DNA of 64,000 nucleotides from positions 2,294,001-2,358,000 of the forward strand of contig PZJY01000010.1 of assembly GCA_031472005.1 (NCBI GenBank). Reading direction: 5' to 3'. Below, piece by piece: positions 1 through 12,471 of this stretch. A model generated the notes under the pieces. It saw only the letters and a list, made by a program, of their open reading frames with translations. It ran no database searches and was not told where the DNA came from. Positions within the stretch are counted from its first letter, which is position 1. The number at the start of each line of letters is the position of its first letter. This DNA is from Tetracladium setigerum (lineage: Eukaryota; Ascomycota; Leotiomycetes; Helotiales). The translations under genes and the position numbers were made by a program.

Positions 1-3000
1 AGCCGCCGTTAAACCAGTCTGCTCATTTACTGGGTACCGACATGCCTTCAACCCGTCGCCACAACCCTAATTTCACCTCTCTAACGTGTCTCAGTGTGAC
101 CGCGCGACGCCGTCATGCAGCCAGTGCGTACGGGCCAAACGTGACTGTCCAGGATATCGAAATCAATTGGATCTTATGTTCCGTAACGAGGTACGTTGAA
201 CTCCACTCCCAGTAGTCATGTTGGGAGGGGCATGTTGCCTGGAGCATCTGCGAGTCATCACAAATTCCTTGTTTGGCACACCTGCCGAGATGGGACAGTC
301 CGAAATCTCGCCGGTCTTCTCTCCGTTGTACCTATGTTGAAGACAAAGAGTTCAAGAGTTGCTTACTTCTGCATGTGTACAAATAGAGCCAAGCGGTCAT
401 TGGGAAAGTCACTTCGCAGAAGAGTCGAAAGCAGAAGTCAACGACCGCGACAAGAAAAAGCAGCTCACCAAAACCATCCCCAGCATCCTCCGCATTGGAG
501 GTGAAGACTTCGAGTTTGCAGGAGAGAGCGTACGAATTCTTCCTACCCTTGCTTACCCAAAATTATGTACCCAACTCCTTGTCACCCACACTTGAAGATA
601 GGGCTCTTGGCTTCTACAAGAACAGAGAGGCCATCTGGTTGCGCAATTTTGATTTGGTAGAGACCATTTGCAATCAAAGCAACACCGATGAATATCTCCT
701 GGCTAGTTTAAGTGCCGTTGGACTAGCAAGTTATGCTGCTTCGATTCGGTCCCCAAAGCTCATGAACAGAGCTCGAAAGGATTACGGAAAGGCATTACAG
801 TTGACGAATGCTGCCCTTCGATCACCAACAGAATTCACGAAAGACAGCACTCTTTTTGCTGTCGTCTCACTGGGTATCTTCGAAGCCGTCGCAGGCAATG
901 GTGAGGACTCATTGGCAGCATGGGCTAAACATCTTGCCGGCGCTGTGGAGTTGGTGAAACTTCGAGGGCCGGCGCAATTCATGACGGAAGCTGGGCAGCG
1001 AATGTTCTTCCAAATTTGCTCGAACTTGATGGTGGATTGCGTTCAGTACGGAAAGACTTTACCACCGTATCTCTTAGCACTGCGAGCTGGTGCCATCCCG
1101 TACGTGGATACTCGGGAGCCTGCGTGGAGGATTTCGGAAGTAATCATCAAGTTCACCTACGTCCGCGCCCATGTCTTACAGAAAACCGCAAGTCCGCGGG
1201 AGATTGTAAAGCAAGCAGAAGATATAGCTGCCCAATTGGTTGAAATCGCCGAGCAGATGCCCCCTATCTGGATACCCAAAATATATCACAGCGACGAGAA
1301 TCCCAACGCAATCTGGAATGGAAAATATCATGTCTACCATGACTTCTGGATGGCACAAATGCATAATACCATGCGAGCATTCCATATTCATGCACATCAA
1401 ATCATACGCGAGCAACTTGTGTCTCTTAATGCCGATTTCACGCCTGTCTTTTCAGAGGAAGAAGCCTCAAAGTTGAGAGCAAGGTCCCTCAAGGTAATGT
1501 ACGAAATGCAAGACCAAATAATGTGTAGTATTCCGCAATACGCACCCTGGGGCATTCCTTCCTTTCCATCCAAACTACCATTGGAGCCATGGAACGCGTA
1601 CCACGTTCTCTGGCCCCTTTTCCTCGCTGGAAACATGGACATAACTACTCCTGCGCTGCAACAATGGGTTCTGGATCGGCTCCGAGTTATTGCCAAGGAG
1701 GGAGGGATAGAACATGCAAATGTTCTCGCAGATTCGATCATTACAAGGCAGAAGGAGATGATCTGGGAGGGTCCGGATGAAAGACAGTACTCCCAGCCAT
1801 TGAAGATGTCTCCATTTGATTGGAATCTGGATGGGTGGGCGATCGCACATGGGGTTATCCTTTCGGCGCAGATCAACAAGCCCACCATTGCAGCAAAAAG
1901 CCCTCCCAAGTTATTACCAGGTACTTTTACGGGCGCACCGCCTCCGGGATGGACTGGTAAGGCTCAGCTTCCTAACCTGTCTTTCCATCTCAATCCTTTT
2001 CCCTCTTCCTGGGCCAATTGTCCTATAATACCCACAACATGCGTCTTTGCCATTTTTCAAGCCCGCGCTGACGTTTATTTTAATCTCTAGGTCCTCCTCC
2101 ACCTGGCTGGGTGCCACCACCAGGCTTCAAAATGCCCCCTTCAAATTCACCGAATGGCTCAACAGGGTCATCCCCAAGCTTCTCAAGTCCAATCCCACCT
2201 GGTTGGACAGGCCCTCCACCACCGGGCTGGGTGCCACCTCCAGGCTTCAAAATGCCCCCTCCGAATACTCCAAATAGCTCCACAGGTGCATCTCCAAGCT
2301 TCTCAAGTCCAATCCCACCTGGTTGGACAGGCCCTCCACCACCAGGCTGGGTGCCACCACCAGGCTTCAAAATGCCAACTTCAAGTACACCGAATAGCTC
2401 AACAGGTGCATCTCCAAGCTTCTCAAGTCCAATTCCACCAGGCTGGACAGGCCCTCCCCCTCCTGGCTGGACGCCCTCTTCATCAGCTCAACCAAGTGTC
2501 TCGTCACAAGCCCCACCGTTGAAGTCCTCAAATCCACAAGAATCACCATCGTCCTTTTCGAAGGGTAACCCCCACGGGCCCTTTGGACAACAAACTACCC
2601 CAGGCTGGAATGTCCCGCTTTCACCTCCATTTTCAGCAGATTCATCCGACGGGTCAGCCAAAGCATCACCAGAGGCCGAAATATCCCCTTCGGGGCTGTC
2701 AGGTTCTTCCTCCCAGATCCAGATGAATTTGCCGACAAAATCTCTATCAAAAGGCCAACCACCGCAACCAAAGTCTTTACCAGGAGGTCAGTTTTCCGAA
2801 TTTCAAATGCAGCTTCCCGAGAAAACCCATAAAGGACACCCAGATTTCTCGAAAGGGCCCCCTCATGGTTGGAGTGGTGAAATGCCGCCTTCACATTCGG
2901 CTGTTCCACCAAACAATTTACAACCTGCACAACGATCTCCTACCGAAGGTCTACCAAATTTCATTCCACAAGGGTGGAATGGACCACCACCTCCTAATTG

Positions 3001-3505
3001 GAATGGGCAAATACCACCATCTTCGATGGGCACAACAAACGTTCCTTCAGGTGCAAACAATGTTGGCATTCCGGAGGCTTTGAAGCAATTTATTCCTCAA
3101 GGTTGGACAGGGCCGCCACCTCCCGGTTGGAAACCCCCTCCAGGGTTTTCAATGCCACCCACCCCTGCAGCAGATCAAATGAATCTTTCTTCTTCTTCTT
3201 CCTCTTCCACCCGGGTGGGAATGCCCGAATCTATGGGATCGACCCCAGCGGTGCCCTCGATGCCACCAACACCCTCAGCTGATCAGGGGAATCAACCGCC
3301 AACTACACAGGTCGTAATTCCTGAAGCCCTGAAGAAATTCATACCCAAGGGTTGGACAGGACCGCCGCCATCTTGGTGGAGACCGCCTCCAGGATTCTCA
3401 ATGCCACCTGGGTATGGCTCATCATCGAATGGAAGCAGTGTAAATGGAGGGGTAATAAGAAGAATTCGAAAGGTTGATAGGCGTTTAAAAAGTAGTGGTC
3501 GATAA
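1..3505 (+). CDS. Zn(II)2Cys6 regulator with Pro-Gly-Trp repeat tail (5' partial)
   Basis: Fungal nuclear transcription factor; the start codon lies left of the window. Proposed exons are <1-16, 95-190, 387-1956 and 2091-3505. The cluster is read across the first intron: exon 1 ends Ala-Ala-Val-Lys-Pro and exon 2 opens CDRATPSCSQC, then VRAKRDCPGY, so Cys spacing fits C-x6-C...C-x2-C-x6-C. The first Cys pair is off-window. Exon 3 (about 520 residues) is an alpha-helical middle region of the fungal TF domain kind, beginning near SLQERAYEFFLP. The last intron (GTAAGG...CTCTAG) splits a Gly codon inside a GWTGPPPPGW motif. The final 465 residues carry at least seven copies of PPGWTGPPPPGW-like motifs. 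The intron at 191-386 is long for this genome and may hide another small exon. DNA-binding role is known of the family; the target genes are unknown. Confidence 0.75.
2098..2477 (+). repeat. 120-bp in-frame tandem repeat encoding PGW motifs
   Basis: Three near-identical 120-bp units (40 residues each) lie inside the last exon of the Zn2Cys6 gene. The string ggctgggtgccacc recurs at about 2105, 2225 and 2345. Each unit encodes PPGWTGPPPPGW followed by a PPGFKMP motif and a Ser-rich spacer. More degenerate copies follow at about 2960-3000, 3090-3150 and 3345-3405. Unit length is a multiple of three, so copy number can change without frameshift. Confidence 0.9.
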
Positions 3506-3819
3506 TATTAATTACGTGTGTGATGGGAAGGATGGGAAGATTTTGTAAGGGTAGCTGGTTCAATCTGGGGTTTTCTGTTTCTCTTTTTCTTTGAAGCACT
3601 ATTAGCAGGGGTAAAGGGAAGGTCACTTGATCTTCAATTGTTGGATTTGGTTTGTACTGTTTATACATGTAGGAAATGGATTGGAGGATATATTTGAGTT
3701 GGTTTGAATATAAGTGGAATGTCGACGATGCAGCTTCATTTACATCAATCGATTGTGTCTTTCATCTCCTTTGATTCACAGCCAACCTTCTGCAGAGAAT
3801 TCTATCAACGACGTTCCAC

Positions 3820-4515
3820 TCAGATTCCTTCCCCCACCTTCCCTCTGGCTTCATACTCCCCCCAAACCCTCCAAACCTCCTCCGCAACATCCACCAACGC
3901 CTTGCCCTCTTTAATCACAATCCTCCTCTCACCCTTTACACTCCCCGGCGCAACCCTCACAACGTGATCTAACGCCTCAGCAACCAGAAACCGTCTTTCA
4001 TCAACCTTGATAATTTCGTCATAGTAGGCTTGTTTCCATGATGGGAGGGTGTTGGTGGAGAGAGGTGGGAGAAGGGAAGGGTGAGGGAGGGCACAGGCGC
4101 CTGAGTACTCGCCGAGGAGCACTTCTTTATTGTCCGGGAGGGAAAGGAGAGTTTGGTCTCCTTTGATTGAGGTTAATGGTCCGTGGATCTGGTTTTGTGT
4201 GGGATGGTATTAGCCCGGTTTTTATCCTCAGTATCCAATAATAAAATTTCAAGTTATCGCACTCCAAATTCCTCCCTATGTTTAAAATTAAACGAAGAAA
4301 TAGACGTATAATGAGAGAAAAGACGCAGGAAAGAGGGGCATAGGCTGGATAGGAAGAATAGTCACCTGTTCGTAATGCGTCACACCCGAATGCAGGAAGA
4401 ACGGAATGACAAGTTGAGAGTGTTTGTGATACCAGTGATCCGAGAATTCTTGAGGTGTCATGTTCGGGTTGCGGATTAAGAGACCTTGATCCATTTTGGG
4501 GATGTCGTCTGCCAT
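3820..4515 (-). CDS. EthD-domain (dimeric alpha-beta barrel) protein
   Basis: Two exons, 4366-4515 and 3820-4188, give 172 residues. The intron has a GTGACT donor and a phase 0 join, Gln-50 followed by Ile-His-Gly-Pro. Residues 12-55 match the EthD family: a strand GLLIRNPNMTP, then QEFSDHWYHKH with the aromatic-His pair, then HSGVTHYEQIHGPL. EthD proteins are small dimeric ferredoxin-like barrels. In fungi they are often accessory enzymes of polyketide or aromatic degradation, but function cannot be inferred from the fold alone. The start is the first in-frame ATG. No biosynthetic neighbour is visible; the gene is convergent with the Zn2Cys6 gene, with 314 bases between their stops. Confidence 0.75.
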
Positions 4516-5139
4516 GTTCTCGGGGTGCGGGCTTGGGCTTGCTGTGTAATCTGCTTTGTGAGATGAGAGTTCAATGATTTAAATTTTAGATTGATATCGT
4601 ATTGATAAAGGAAGGATTCGAGTTACTTGAATTGGGTAGGTAGATGAAGCAGTTGGGATGTTTATATATCTTGAAGCTTTGTTGGATCTGTCTTTCGTTC
4701 GGCCGAACCGAAAGCTATCGGGTGTTATTTGTACCTTTGCTAAAACGTGTCTTAGTGCTGACGTAGAATAAGGATTTAAAAATAAGCTGAGATACGTAAT
4801 TCTTACAATATGGCTTTCCTCACATAGCTGATCAAGATAGATTGGAAAAATTAGGCAGCAACTTGTTGGTAATTTTTAGTTGAAGTTCAAGTTAGAAAGG
4901 ATTGTTAAAGACAGATTTCTGAATTTGAAATCTTGCGGTCTTCATTCACAATCTCTTGTTATATAGAGGACAATTCTTTGAAATCGAACCAGACCAACAA
5001 AGTTGATAGGCAGTTACTGAAATCTTCGTTGGGCTAGGTAACAATTGATCAGGCTTCCTACAAGCACTCGATCCTCCGCACTTCCAGACAGACCATCTCT
5101 GAAGAAGCACACCCTCTCTTCGCATGATCTCCATTCCAC
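4516..5139. other. Intergenic, no gene seen
   Basis: AT-rich spacer between the EthD gene start and the end of the next minus-strand gene. It probably contains the EthD promoter. No ORF with family features or splice support was found. Confidence 0.6.
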
Positions 5140-6227
5140 TCAATCAAACTTAATATGCTTCTTCAACGTATTCATCACCAATCTTCTTTCCTCCTTCTCC
5201 CCCTCCACAACCACTCCGGCTTTCCACACCCAAATCTGTTTCGTCTTTACCTTGCTACCCTTCTTTTCCCCCTTGGACTCGTGCGGATCAGTGTATTGCC
5301 CACCCTTAACACCCACAACCTGACCCACTAATGCCAACACATCCGCAAAAGAATTCATATGCACAAACCGACCCAAACTTCGCCCATCAGGCTGTCGATG
5401 CGCATTCCGAAGTATGACAGTAAGGGTATGAAGGTGTTTGAAGGATGGAAGAACAGCGTGTGCAACCACGCGCAGGCTCATTGGTGTCGAGACGGAGAGG
5501 GTGAGATCGATGATTCTGGCGTGTAGAGTGAGTGGGCTGAAGAATGTTTCGGTCTGCATGATATCCACTCTAGCTCACCAGCATGATCAGCAATTGTATC
5601 TACCCTCGCCCGAAAGCTAGTTCTGAATGAAACTCACGGAACAGCAATGGTCAACCTTGTAACTAGCTTAATATGGGCAAGGCTCATCGACTCAACTCCC
5701 CATTTCTTTCGTCAGCCCCTGGTCCTGTTCTTTAACGAGATGGTGAAGTTATTCGTGGCGCAGAAGATGTTGAAGGCATGGGCGTACAACTCTGTGTTTC
5801 CCGCCACGGCGTGTAAAAACTTGGGATTGCTTCCGCTGGTGATGATGAACATGTACTCGTAGATCATATCGCGTATCTCTTGCGGGAGATCCGCGAGTCT
5901 GAAGATCGAAGGCGTTGGTGGTCGAGAAAAAGAGCCATCTTCGCGGGGTGTTTCGGTCGCATATTGAGCTTTTGCTTGGTCGTGTGCGAGACGCGCCCTG
6001 ATCAATTGACGAGGGTGATCATGATATTGTGTGCGAATTGGTGGTACAGGTTGTGTTGGTTGTGTTGCTGCTCGCTGCAGCTTTCTTGTGACCTTGTGGG
6101 ATGGATGGTCTGCCTTTTGGAGAGTTTGAGATTTGGATGGCGGGGTGGTGGGGTCAATACCAAGGAATATCGAGTCTCGATGCATGAAGCTCGAGATGCG
6201 CTCCGCGAATGCGTGACTTGATGCCAT
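5140..6227 (-). CDS. F-box-like fungal hypothetical protein
   Basis: Proposed exons 5737-6227 and 5140-5569 give 306 residues. The join is phase 2 with a weak GTTAAA donor and a GCTAG acceptor, producing FTISVDIMQTETFFSPL. The segment FRLADLPQEIRDMIYEY (about residues 110-127) is the Leu-Pro-x-Glu-Ile-Arg-x-x-Ile-Tyr opening typical of a large class of fungal F-box-like or DUF proteins. A basic, Gln/Pro-rich N-terminus precedes it. These proteins are abundant in Pezizomycotina and mostly uncharacterised; a Skp1-binding role would be inference only. Start is the first ATG at 6227. Exon 1 is well supported, the exact donor less so. Confidence 0.6.
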
Positions 6228-7717
6228 TTTTGGGTGAATACTCGATAGAAGAGAATTTATTGGACAAAATTGGGAGATTCTCCTGATTCACTTGAAGTTG
6301 AATCTCTGCTGGAGCGTGGTGCGCACTCCAACGCTGGAAATTGTTGAAGGAGCGAGTGACTCGCTTTGATCACGTGAGCACAATAAACGACTACCTAACT
6401 AGGTATATATCACCTCAAATCGCCCCTTGGATATTTAGATGGAATGAGAGATATGAAATGAGTCGTATAATGGTAGAGTTGGACGCCTCTGGTTGCAGTT
6501 GTAATAGATGTGTTGAAGTGCTTTCATCTTCCTCGCTTGCTGGAACTTTTGCCTAAGTAGTTGGTCTATCTATATGTGGACAAGATTTTATAAATTTTCG
6601 TTTCCATTGTTGGGAAAATTCTTGAAAAGCTCAGTCCGAAGCAACTCCCAACTCTGTGTCAGCAGTTGTGTCACAAAGTGTAGTCATGCCTTTTTGAAAA
6701 CATTTGTGCCACAGAGTGCAGCCATGCCTTTTTGAAAACAGCCTGACGAGTGTCTAGCACATAGAGAAATGGCCACCGCCACTATATGGGAATAGAATTC
6801 CATTTCAAGGGTCGACATCTTTCTTTGGTGGGTTGTAAAGTGACTATTGGGAAGTGGCTACCGAGCAAAGAGAAGTATTCAAGTTTGTGCTTGCATTCAA
6901 ACGTCCAGTGAGTCATTAGTCCGTAGTATCTTATGATCTTACAATCCAAAGACATCTATAAGTAGCGCAACGTATTTCATCTTACAACCACGCATCCATA
7001 TTCACCCCTTTAACTCTGCCCACCAATAACCGCGCTAAAGGGTCCAAACATCAAAGGCTTCTCCCCCCTTAACCCTCGCCAATAATTCGTGCTTATGAGT
7101 AGTTCGTCACATCCTTCAAGTAGAAAGTGGTATTTCACGGCGAAGATTGGATCGACTTCCCATGAGGATTGGAGGAAAGGATCGGACCACTGTAGTAAAG
7201 AAGAGTGAGAAAAAGAATAACCAATAATGGATGGAGTAAAGTTAAATGTAATGAGAGGGGTATGTAACGGCAGGAACTAAATCGCAAGGATGCATGGCCA
7301 TAGCAAATCCATGAGAAAGTAGTGAAAACAAGATGTACGGAGCGTCCCCAGTATTAATATGAAATAGAAAACCATTGTTGAGAATACCAAAGAGTCTTCC
7401 CAGATAGCCTCCATTGAACCTCAACATGCTGCACTCGCGTAGCCTCCAGACCTAAAGAACAACCACTAAAGATTTCCACTGGTCGATCCAGCCAATGGGT
7501 TTTTGGATACTGAAGACTTGGGAAAGGAGCAGTTGTATGCAAATCTGGTCGACTTCATGGGAACCAAAGGTGTGAACTCAACAGGCTGAAGGCGTAATGT
7601 AGACCACAAGAACGCTGAAGCTCCCCTCCATAAATAGAGCAAAAAAAACCCTTGAAGGGCATTCTTACGTTCGGCATTTGGGCCCTGATGGAAGCAATGT
7701 CTTCTTCCTCATATTTC
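6228..7717. other. Gene-poor spacer with a short direct repeat
   Basis: No supported gene in about 1.5 kb. At 6664-6742 two imperfect copies of a ~38-bp unit ending in catgcctttttgaaaaca follow each other. The differences between the copies are mostly transitions (tca/cca, tag/cag), in keeping with RIP-like decay. Small ORFs at 6341-6556 and 7242-7542 lack family features. Confidence 0.5.
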
Positions 7718-8795
7718 TCACTGGAGAATAGTCGTTGACATAGCCGAACAGAAGAACAAAGCGCTGCAGAGCAAAGAAAATAGCAGACTCACCACAGTAA
7801 ACCCTGTCTTCGCACCACCATTCGAGCTTAAGGCCTTCCAGGCCTCCCCACTCAAAAGCTCTGTCGCCTGTGTTCTCCCATCCCACTCATCGTCAACGCC
7901 ATAGCAGAAATCCGTACAAAAGTCACTCTTTTCTAACACTCCTTCTTTATGCGCCACAATCAAATTATCCCTGAACCTTGGAAACGGCAGACAATCCGCC
8001 TCAGGATGATGCGGTATCATCTTTTGAATTTCCGTTGGTGCCAAACAGTCCGGTAGCTTTCCTACCTTCATTGTGGCATAGTGTGTGTATTTGGGATCGT
8101 AAGGTGCCTGATAGGTTGGGTCGACAAAGGGAGAGGGAATTTCAAGGTGCATGTCATCGAGGGTAAGGCCGATGAGAGTGACGCAGGAGCAGAGCGCTCG
8201 GATGAGGTTGAAGTGTTTCAATGTGAGAAGTTTGTGGTCGGTTGAGAGAGGGGTGTAGCGAAATGTGGTGTGGTCTGGGATTCGACGGTTGTTGTCTTGA
8301 AGTGCTTGGTACAGGTCGAATGGGTCTGCAAGCGTAGGACGGTGAATGAGTGTTTGGTTGTACAAAGAGGTTAGGACGGGATCGTCACAGCATATTGAGG
8401 GATTACTTGTGTCGAGTTGGGATTGGCTCGATACTACAATATCGTTTGGCGGAGAATCGATATGGTTGTCTGCTTGCTTTCGGCGAAGTCCTAAAAATTT
8501 GTCAATGATCGATTTCCAGACGAGAGTACTGGCATGTTAAGACGCAGAGGGATTTGTGCCCTGCGTATAGTGGATCCAGGGACGTTTTGGTGGGGAGTTG
8601 AGTAGGTATTTACGAACGAGAAGCTCTCTGATTTAAGCGATTCTGCAACTTCCTCCTCAAGGCCGTATTACTTGTCCCAGTCCAATCTTCTTTCTGGCTC
8701 TTGACATTCAGGCGTTGCCTCATTGGCACTAGTTCAATGATTCTGGTCTCAAACACTTCCTTGCTGGTTATCGCCCTGGGATATTGAGTGGACAT
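7718..8795 (-). CDS. bZIP-like transcription factor with DUF3425 region
   Basis: Exon 1 is 8618-8795, exon 2 starts at 8490. Donor GTTCGT and acceptor TTTTTAG join in phase 1 so that the basic region reads RRKLQNRLNQRASRLRRKQ, a bZIP-like stretch near residues 46-65. This opening is followed by an unrelated acidic linker, then a DUF3425-type region containing HHPEADCLPFPRFRDNLIVA (about residues 205-224 of the spliced product). These features define a common fungal bZIP class, often stress- or metabolism-linked regulators. The 3' end is uncertain: the usual WGDPW-type C-terminal motif is not clear. Past residue ~265 the frame turns hydrophobic and ends at 7718, so a last intron or decay near 7790-7830 is likely. 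Confidence 0.6.
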
Positions 8796-10593
8796 TTTGT
8801 TTTATTTTGGTGCGTTTGTGTCGTTCCAGCAAGAAATCACAAGTGGGAGTTGCTTTGTGCTGGCCAATGACTTGCAATTGTAAATGCAATCTGCTGACTT
8901 TTTGACTGCCCGTAAGTTAGTCGCAACAGAAAACAAGCAGCGAAAATCTGTCTTGTTGACTATATACAAAGATTTGGTGGCGGTGCTTTACTCAGCTTAC
9001 GGAGAATGCTCGATGAAGCTGAAATAAGCGAGGACGGAAACTTCTCGATATTGGCCAATGTCTTGGTACTGAACAGGGTATTGAGAATAGAGTTGCAGGC
9101 TGCTTACCTATTTTGCGGCTTCTCCTGTCGATCATTGGAGATGTAACGATGGTTGACAATGCCCATGCTGGGACAAGAATGGCCGTTTGGGGATATTCCG
9201 GCGGTGTCTTGGCAAAGATCAAGAACAACAATGCCACCTTGCGGTTTCATAGCCTTGCTACAAGTGTATGCCTAAATTAAGGTGCTCAAAATTCCTATCT
9301 AGTTTTGTGCAACTCAATTTCCTAAATAAGACAAGTCTTGTTAGCTTGTCAGTAAACACAGCCAATGTAACCGATGGAAGGTTGAGCCGTTGGTTTGGAG
9401 TTGTTCTTGAAGGATCCGTTTCCCACCTTGGAAAGGTCACAACCTACCAACGTCTATGATCAATTTAAATTGCCGACCATGCACCTGAAGCCGAGTCTAG
9501 CTTCAGCAGCAGATGATGCCAAGTTCAAATACTTGCGAATTCCACCCAGAGATATGTCAGTTGCACTTAAGAGAGCTGAAAACGGGTAAGCAGCGCTGCA
9601 CCCTGCTTTTGTGACGGTTGAGGTGACGGATAGAGCCTTTTCTAACGAAGCATTGTCTCCATCCACTACCATTATTCAGCAAATCATGCCATTCGAAGTT
9701 GACTCAGCACGATGTCGACCCATTGATGCGTTAAAACACTTCAATGTTCCTGATTTCTTGTTTTTGTCACAAGTCCGCATATCAGCCTTTGCTACAGACG
9801 TCAAGTGACACGTTCGTGTCGGCAAGCTTTGGCCTACTAGCACTTGACTTTCTTCAGCGAAAACTCACCGGCCTGGAGAAATTTGGAGGTTGCAAATGCG
9901 GGACAACATTCTATTCTCAGCATTGAACGACGCACTGACTAAACTTGCTGACTAAGAGGAAGGCTTCTCCATAACTCAAAAAAAACCCCGAGTAATGGAA
10001 ATGCGTACCGACGTACGGAGATATCGCTGGTAATGAACCTGCTGCTGCTCCACTTGTGCAGTACGGATAAAGAAGAGATCATCCCAGCTTCTCGAATTTC
10101 CCACTTAAGTGATCGAACCGACGTGAACAGGGACGGGTAATACGTATCGCCGATATTACCCGTTTCATTCCATTCAGACCTCCTTGAAATGGATTGGATA
10201 TTAGCCCCCATGCCTCTTCAATGGTTCGCAAGTGCAATTCCCTGTTAATAAATATATCCGAAAGCTTGGATGCTATTTTCGAAATCTCTTTGTAAGCGCG
10301 CCACAGTTGCTCTTATTTTGGCAAATCATGGATGGACATCCGCAATGCCATTTTAACCAGTGAAAACTATGCGTTGTTGATTCAAATGTCAGGTATCTAT
10401 TCATGGTCGACTTTGGGCGTAGTCGAGTATCCCACGCTCACTACTGCAAGAGGAGAATAAGTAAGGTTAAAAGGGCTAGGGAAGCATGTGACTTAGACTG
10501 CTGGTATCACTTGATTCTGGAAACAGGTTGCAGCGGAATAGTGCACAATTCTATTTTTGTTCGAGCTTTACCAGCTCGGCACAACTCCAAATG
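8796..10593. other. Gene-poor spacer with exon-like fragments
   Basis: No complete gene. On the plus strand at about 9143-9270 a short frame reads RMAVWGYSGGVLAKI; GYSGG resembles the nucleophile elbow of secretory lipases, but the frame ends after about 45 residues and no other lipase block was found. At 9476-9588 a second open stretch (PSLASAADDAKFKY...) has no recognised family. These are best treated as relics. Confidence 0.35.
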
Positions 10594-12471
10594 TTAGTCA
10601 TGATCTCGCATCAAGCGTTCTCCTTGAGAATCTGAAGACGTGCGCTCATCGTGAAGACCAAAGCTTCCCGTTCTTTTCATCATCCTTGAAACCCTGATCC
10701 CGTCTTGTTGCCCCTTCTCGGCATCGACCATCCAGATCAATGGAATTGGAAGAGCGATAAGCACTGCCAGAAAGATGAAAGCTGGCCTGATGTGTCCAGT
10801 TACATCCACAATCCTTCCAACAACTGCAGGACCAACTGCTGAACTCCCTTTGTCGGTAATCGCGTACAACGCATAAAATGCAGCCTCACTTCCAGGTGGG
10901 ATGAGCAAACCAAAGAAAGACCTGCAGTGGGATGACAAGCCGCCCATGACGAAGCCGTGAACGACACCTAAGGGATAGATTTCCCAGGCTTGCTGAAGGC
11001 CTCCGACACCACGAGCTTTGATGAATGGAATGTATCCCATGAGACCGTAGACTGGGATGAGCTCCATAAGAAGGATACAAGCGACAATTGTCCGGTTGGT
11101 TCTCCAGCCGAATTTGCGCGAAATTACGGGCCAAAGGAAGGCCCCGGAGATTCCTGAGGTGGTTGCAGTGATGGAAAGAAGTGCGATTGCGACAGTGCCC
11201 ATCTCCAATTCAGTTCGAGCAAAGAGAATCGCAGTCCCTGAAACAGTGGCAATTGCATCTGACAACAGAAACCACGCAACGAGGAATAGCAATGTCTGGC
11301 GTAATTTGCCGACGGTCTTAATTGTCTTCCAAAGCGAAAGCCATGAGAATGCGACGTACGAGAGGTATGACCTTAGCTTTCCAGCAGACGAAGACTTTAG
11401 CGGAGGTCCTGGTCGATCTCGAATCCAGAACGCAGCAGGTATTGTGAATGAAAACCAACATATACCAACAAGTAGTAAGACCAGGCGCAATGGAATAGTT
11501 GAGGACACGGATGTCTTTGACATTCCGAAGAGAAGTAAGATGCTAAGAATTTGCACGAATACGGCCGCAGCGTATCCCCAACCTACACCCGTTGACGATA
11601 CAAGATTCGAGACCTTGAGTCTGGAGGAATCTGACGAAGAAGCCTTGGATATAGGATCATCTACGTCGGCTGGATCGAAGCGCCTTGATGCAGGTGACAT
11701 TGGTATCGAATGAACTGAAGCATTGTCGTCCAGGACCTTTTGACTGCTGACCAAGGGATGATTGGCGACGAGAAGTGGGAGGAAAGAGTTGAGTGCCACG
11801 AAGGATGATCCAAGGCAAGTGACTCCGGTAATAACGAGGATGGGAGCAACGAGGAAGATTTTGGGTGAGATCAGGATGAAGAGCATGGATGAGATAGATC
11901 CTACAAAGCCAAACGCTAGAAGAAGTTTCTTTCGATATGTGCCTGTGACATTGTTAGAATCGGCTTTCGAATTCTGGCAGTAGAACATACCACGATCAGC
12001 AACAGCCGAGAAGGAGATGAGGGCCAACGCTTGTATGAAGACAGCGATGGAGAAAGTATACATCGCAAAACTGGAGGTGGTGATTTCGGCTCCAAAGACA
12101 TTAATAACACATTGGTTGTTCTTAGCATCCGAAGCTCTCGCCATTAAACGATTGGCAACATCTCCTCCCGTCTCGGCCACCTTCTTTGCCATACAAGAAG
12201 TGGTTTTGTCAGACCAGAGGACTCCTCTCTCTCTGGCGAGCTGTTCTAGAGTCACGGGGAGGAAAGACCCTTCGGAAGTATTAGCCCAAACTTAACAAAA
12301 ATGGACATTATTGCTGTGTCATTGCTTACCGACACCACATACAGCAAAGATTTCAGCTGCAACACTGTAGGCATAAAACCCTCTCAATTCTCGAGCTGTT
12401 GTTGGGGACAGATCCTCGCCCTCATATTGCGGGTGTCTGGAGGAAGGCTGTTCCTCATCTGATGGATCCAT
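10594..12471 (-). CDS. atg22: Vacuolar amino-acid effluxer Atg22
   Basis: Exons 12330-12471, 11991-12269 and 10594-11942 encode 589 residues. The first intron joins VCGVG to SFLPVTLEQLARERGVLWSD, the conserved first-membrane-span region of Atg22. The second is a 48-base, in-frame intron whose removal gives SFSAVADRGTYRKKLLLAFG, matching the family. About twelve hydrophobic spans follow the MFS-like Atg22 layout. A cytosolic loop at about residues 240-290 is rich in Ser and Asp, and the tail is hydrophilic. Atg22 sits in the vacuolar membrane and exports amino acids released when autophagic bodies are broken down. Yeast Atg22 is 528 residues, so this is a little longer. It is divergent from spt3 across about 0.9 kb. 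Confidence 0.88.

Noticed and set aside
9143..9270. GYSGG motif as evidence of a lipase gene
   Set aside because: Only about 45 residues are open and no Asp/His blocks, signal peptide or neighbouring exons were found.
11057..11713. 218-codon plus-strand frame
   Set aside because: Antisense to atg22, whose minus-strand frame has the family motifs.
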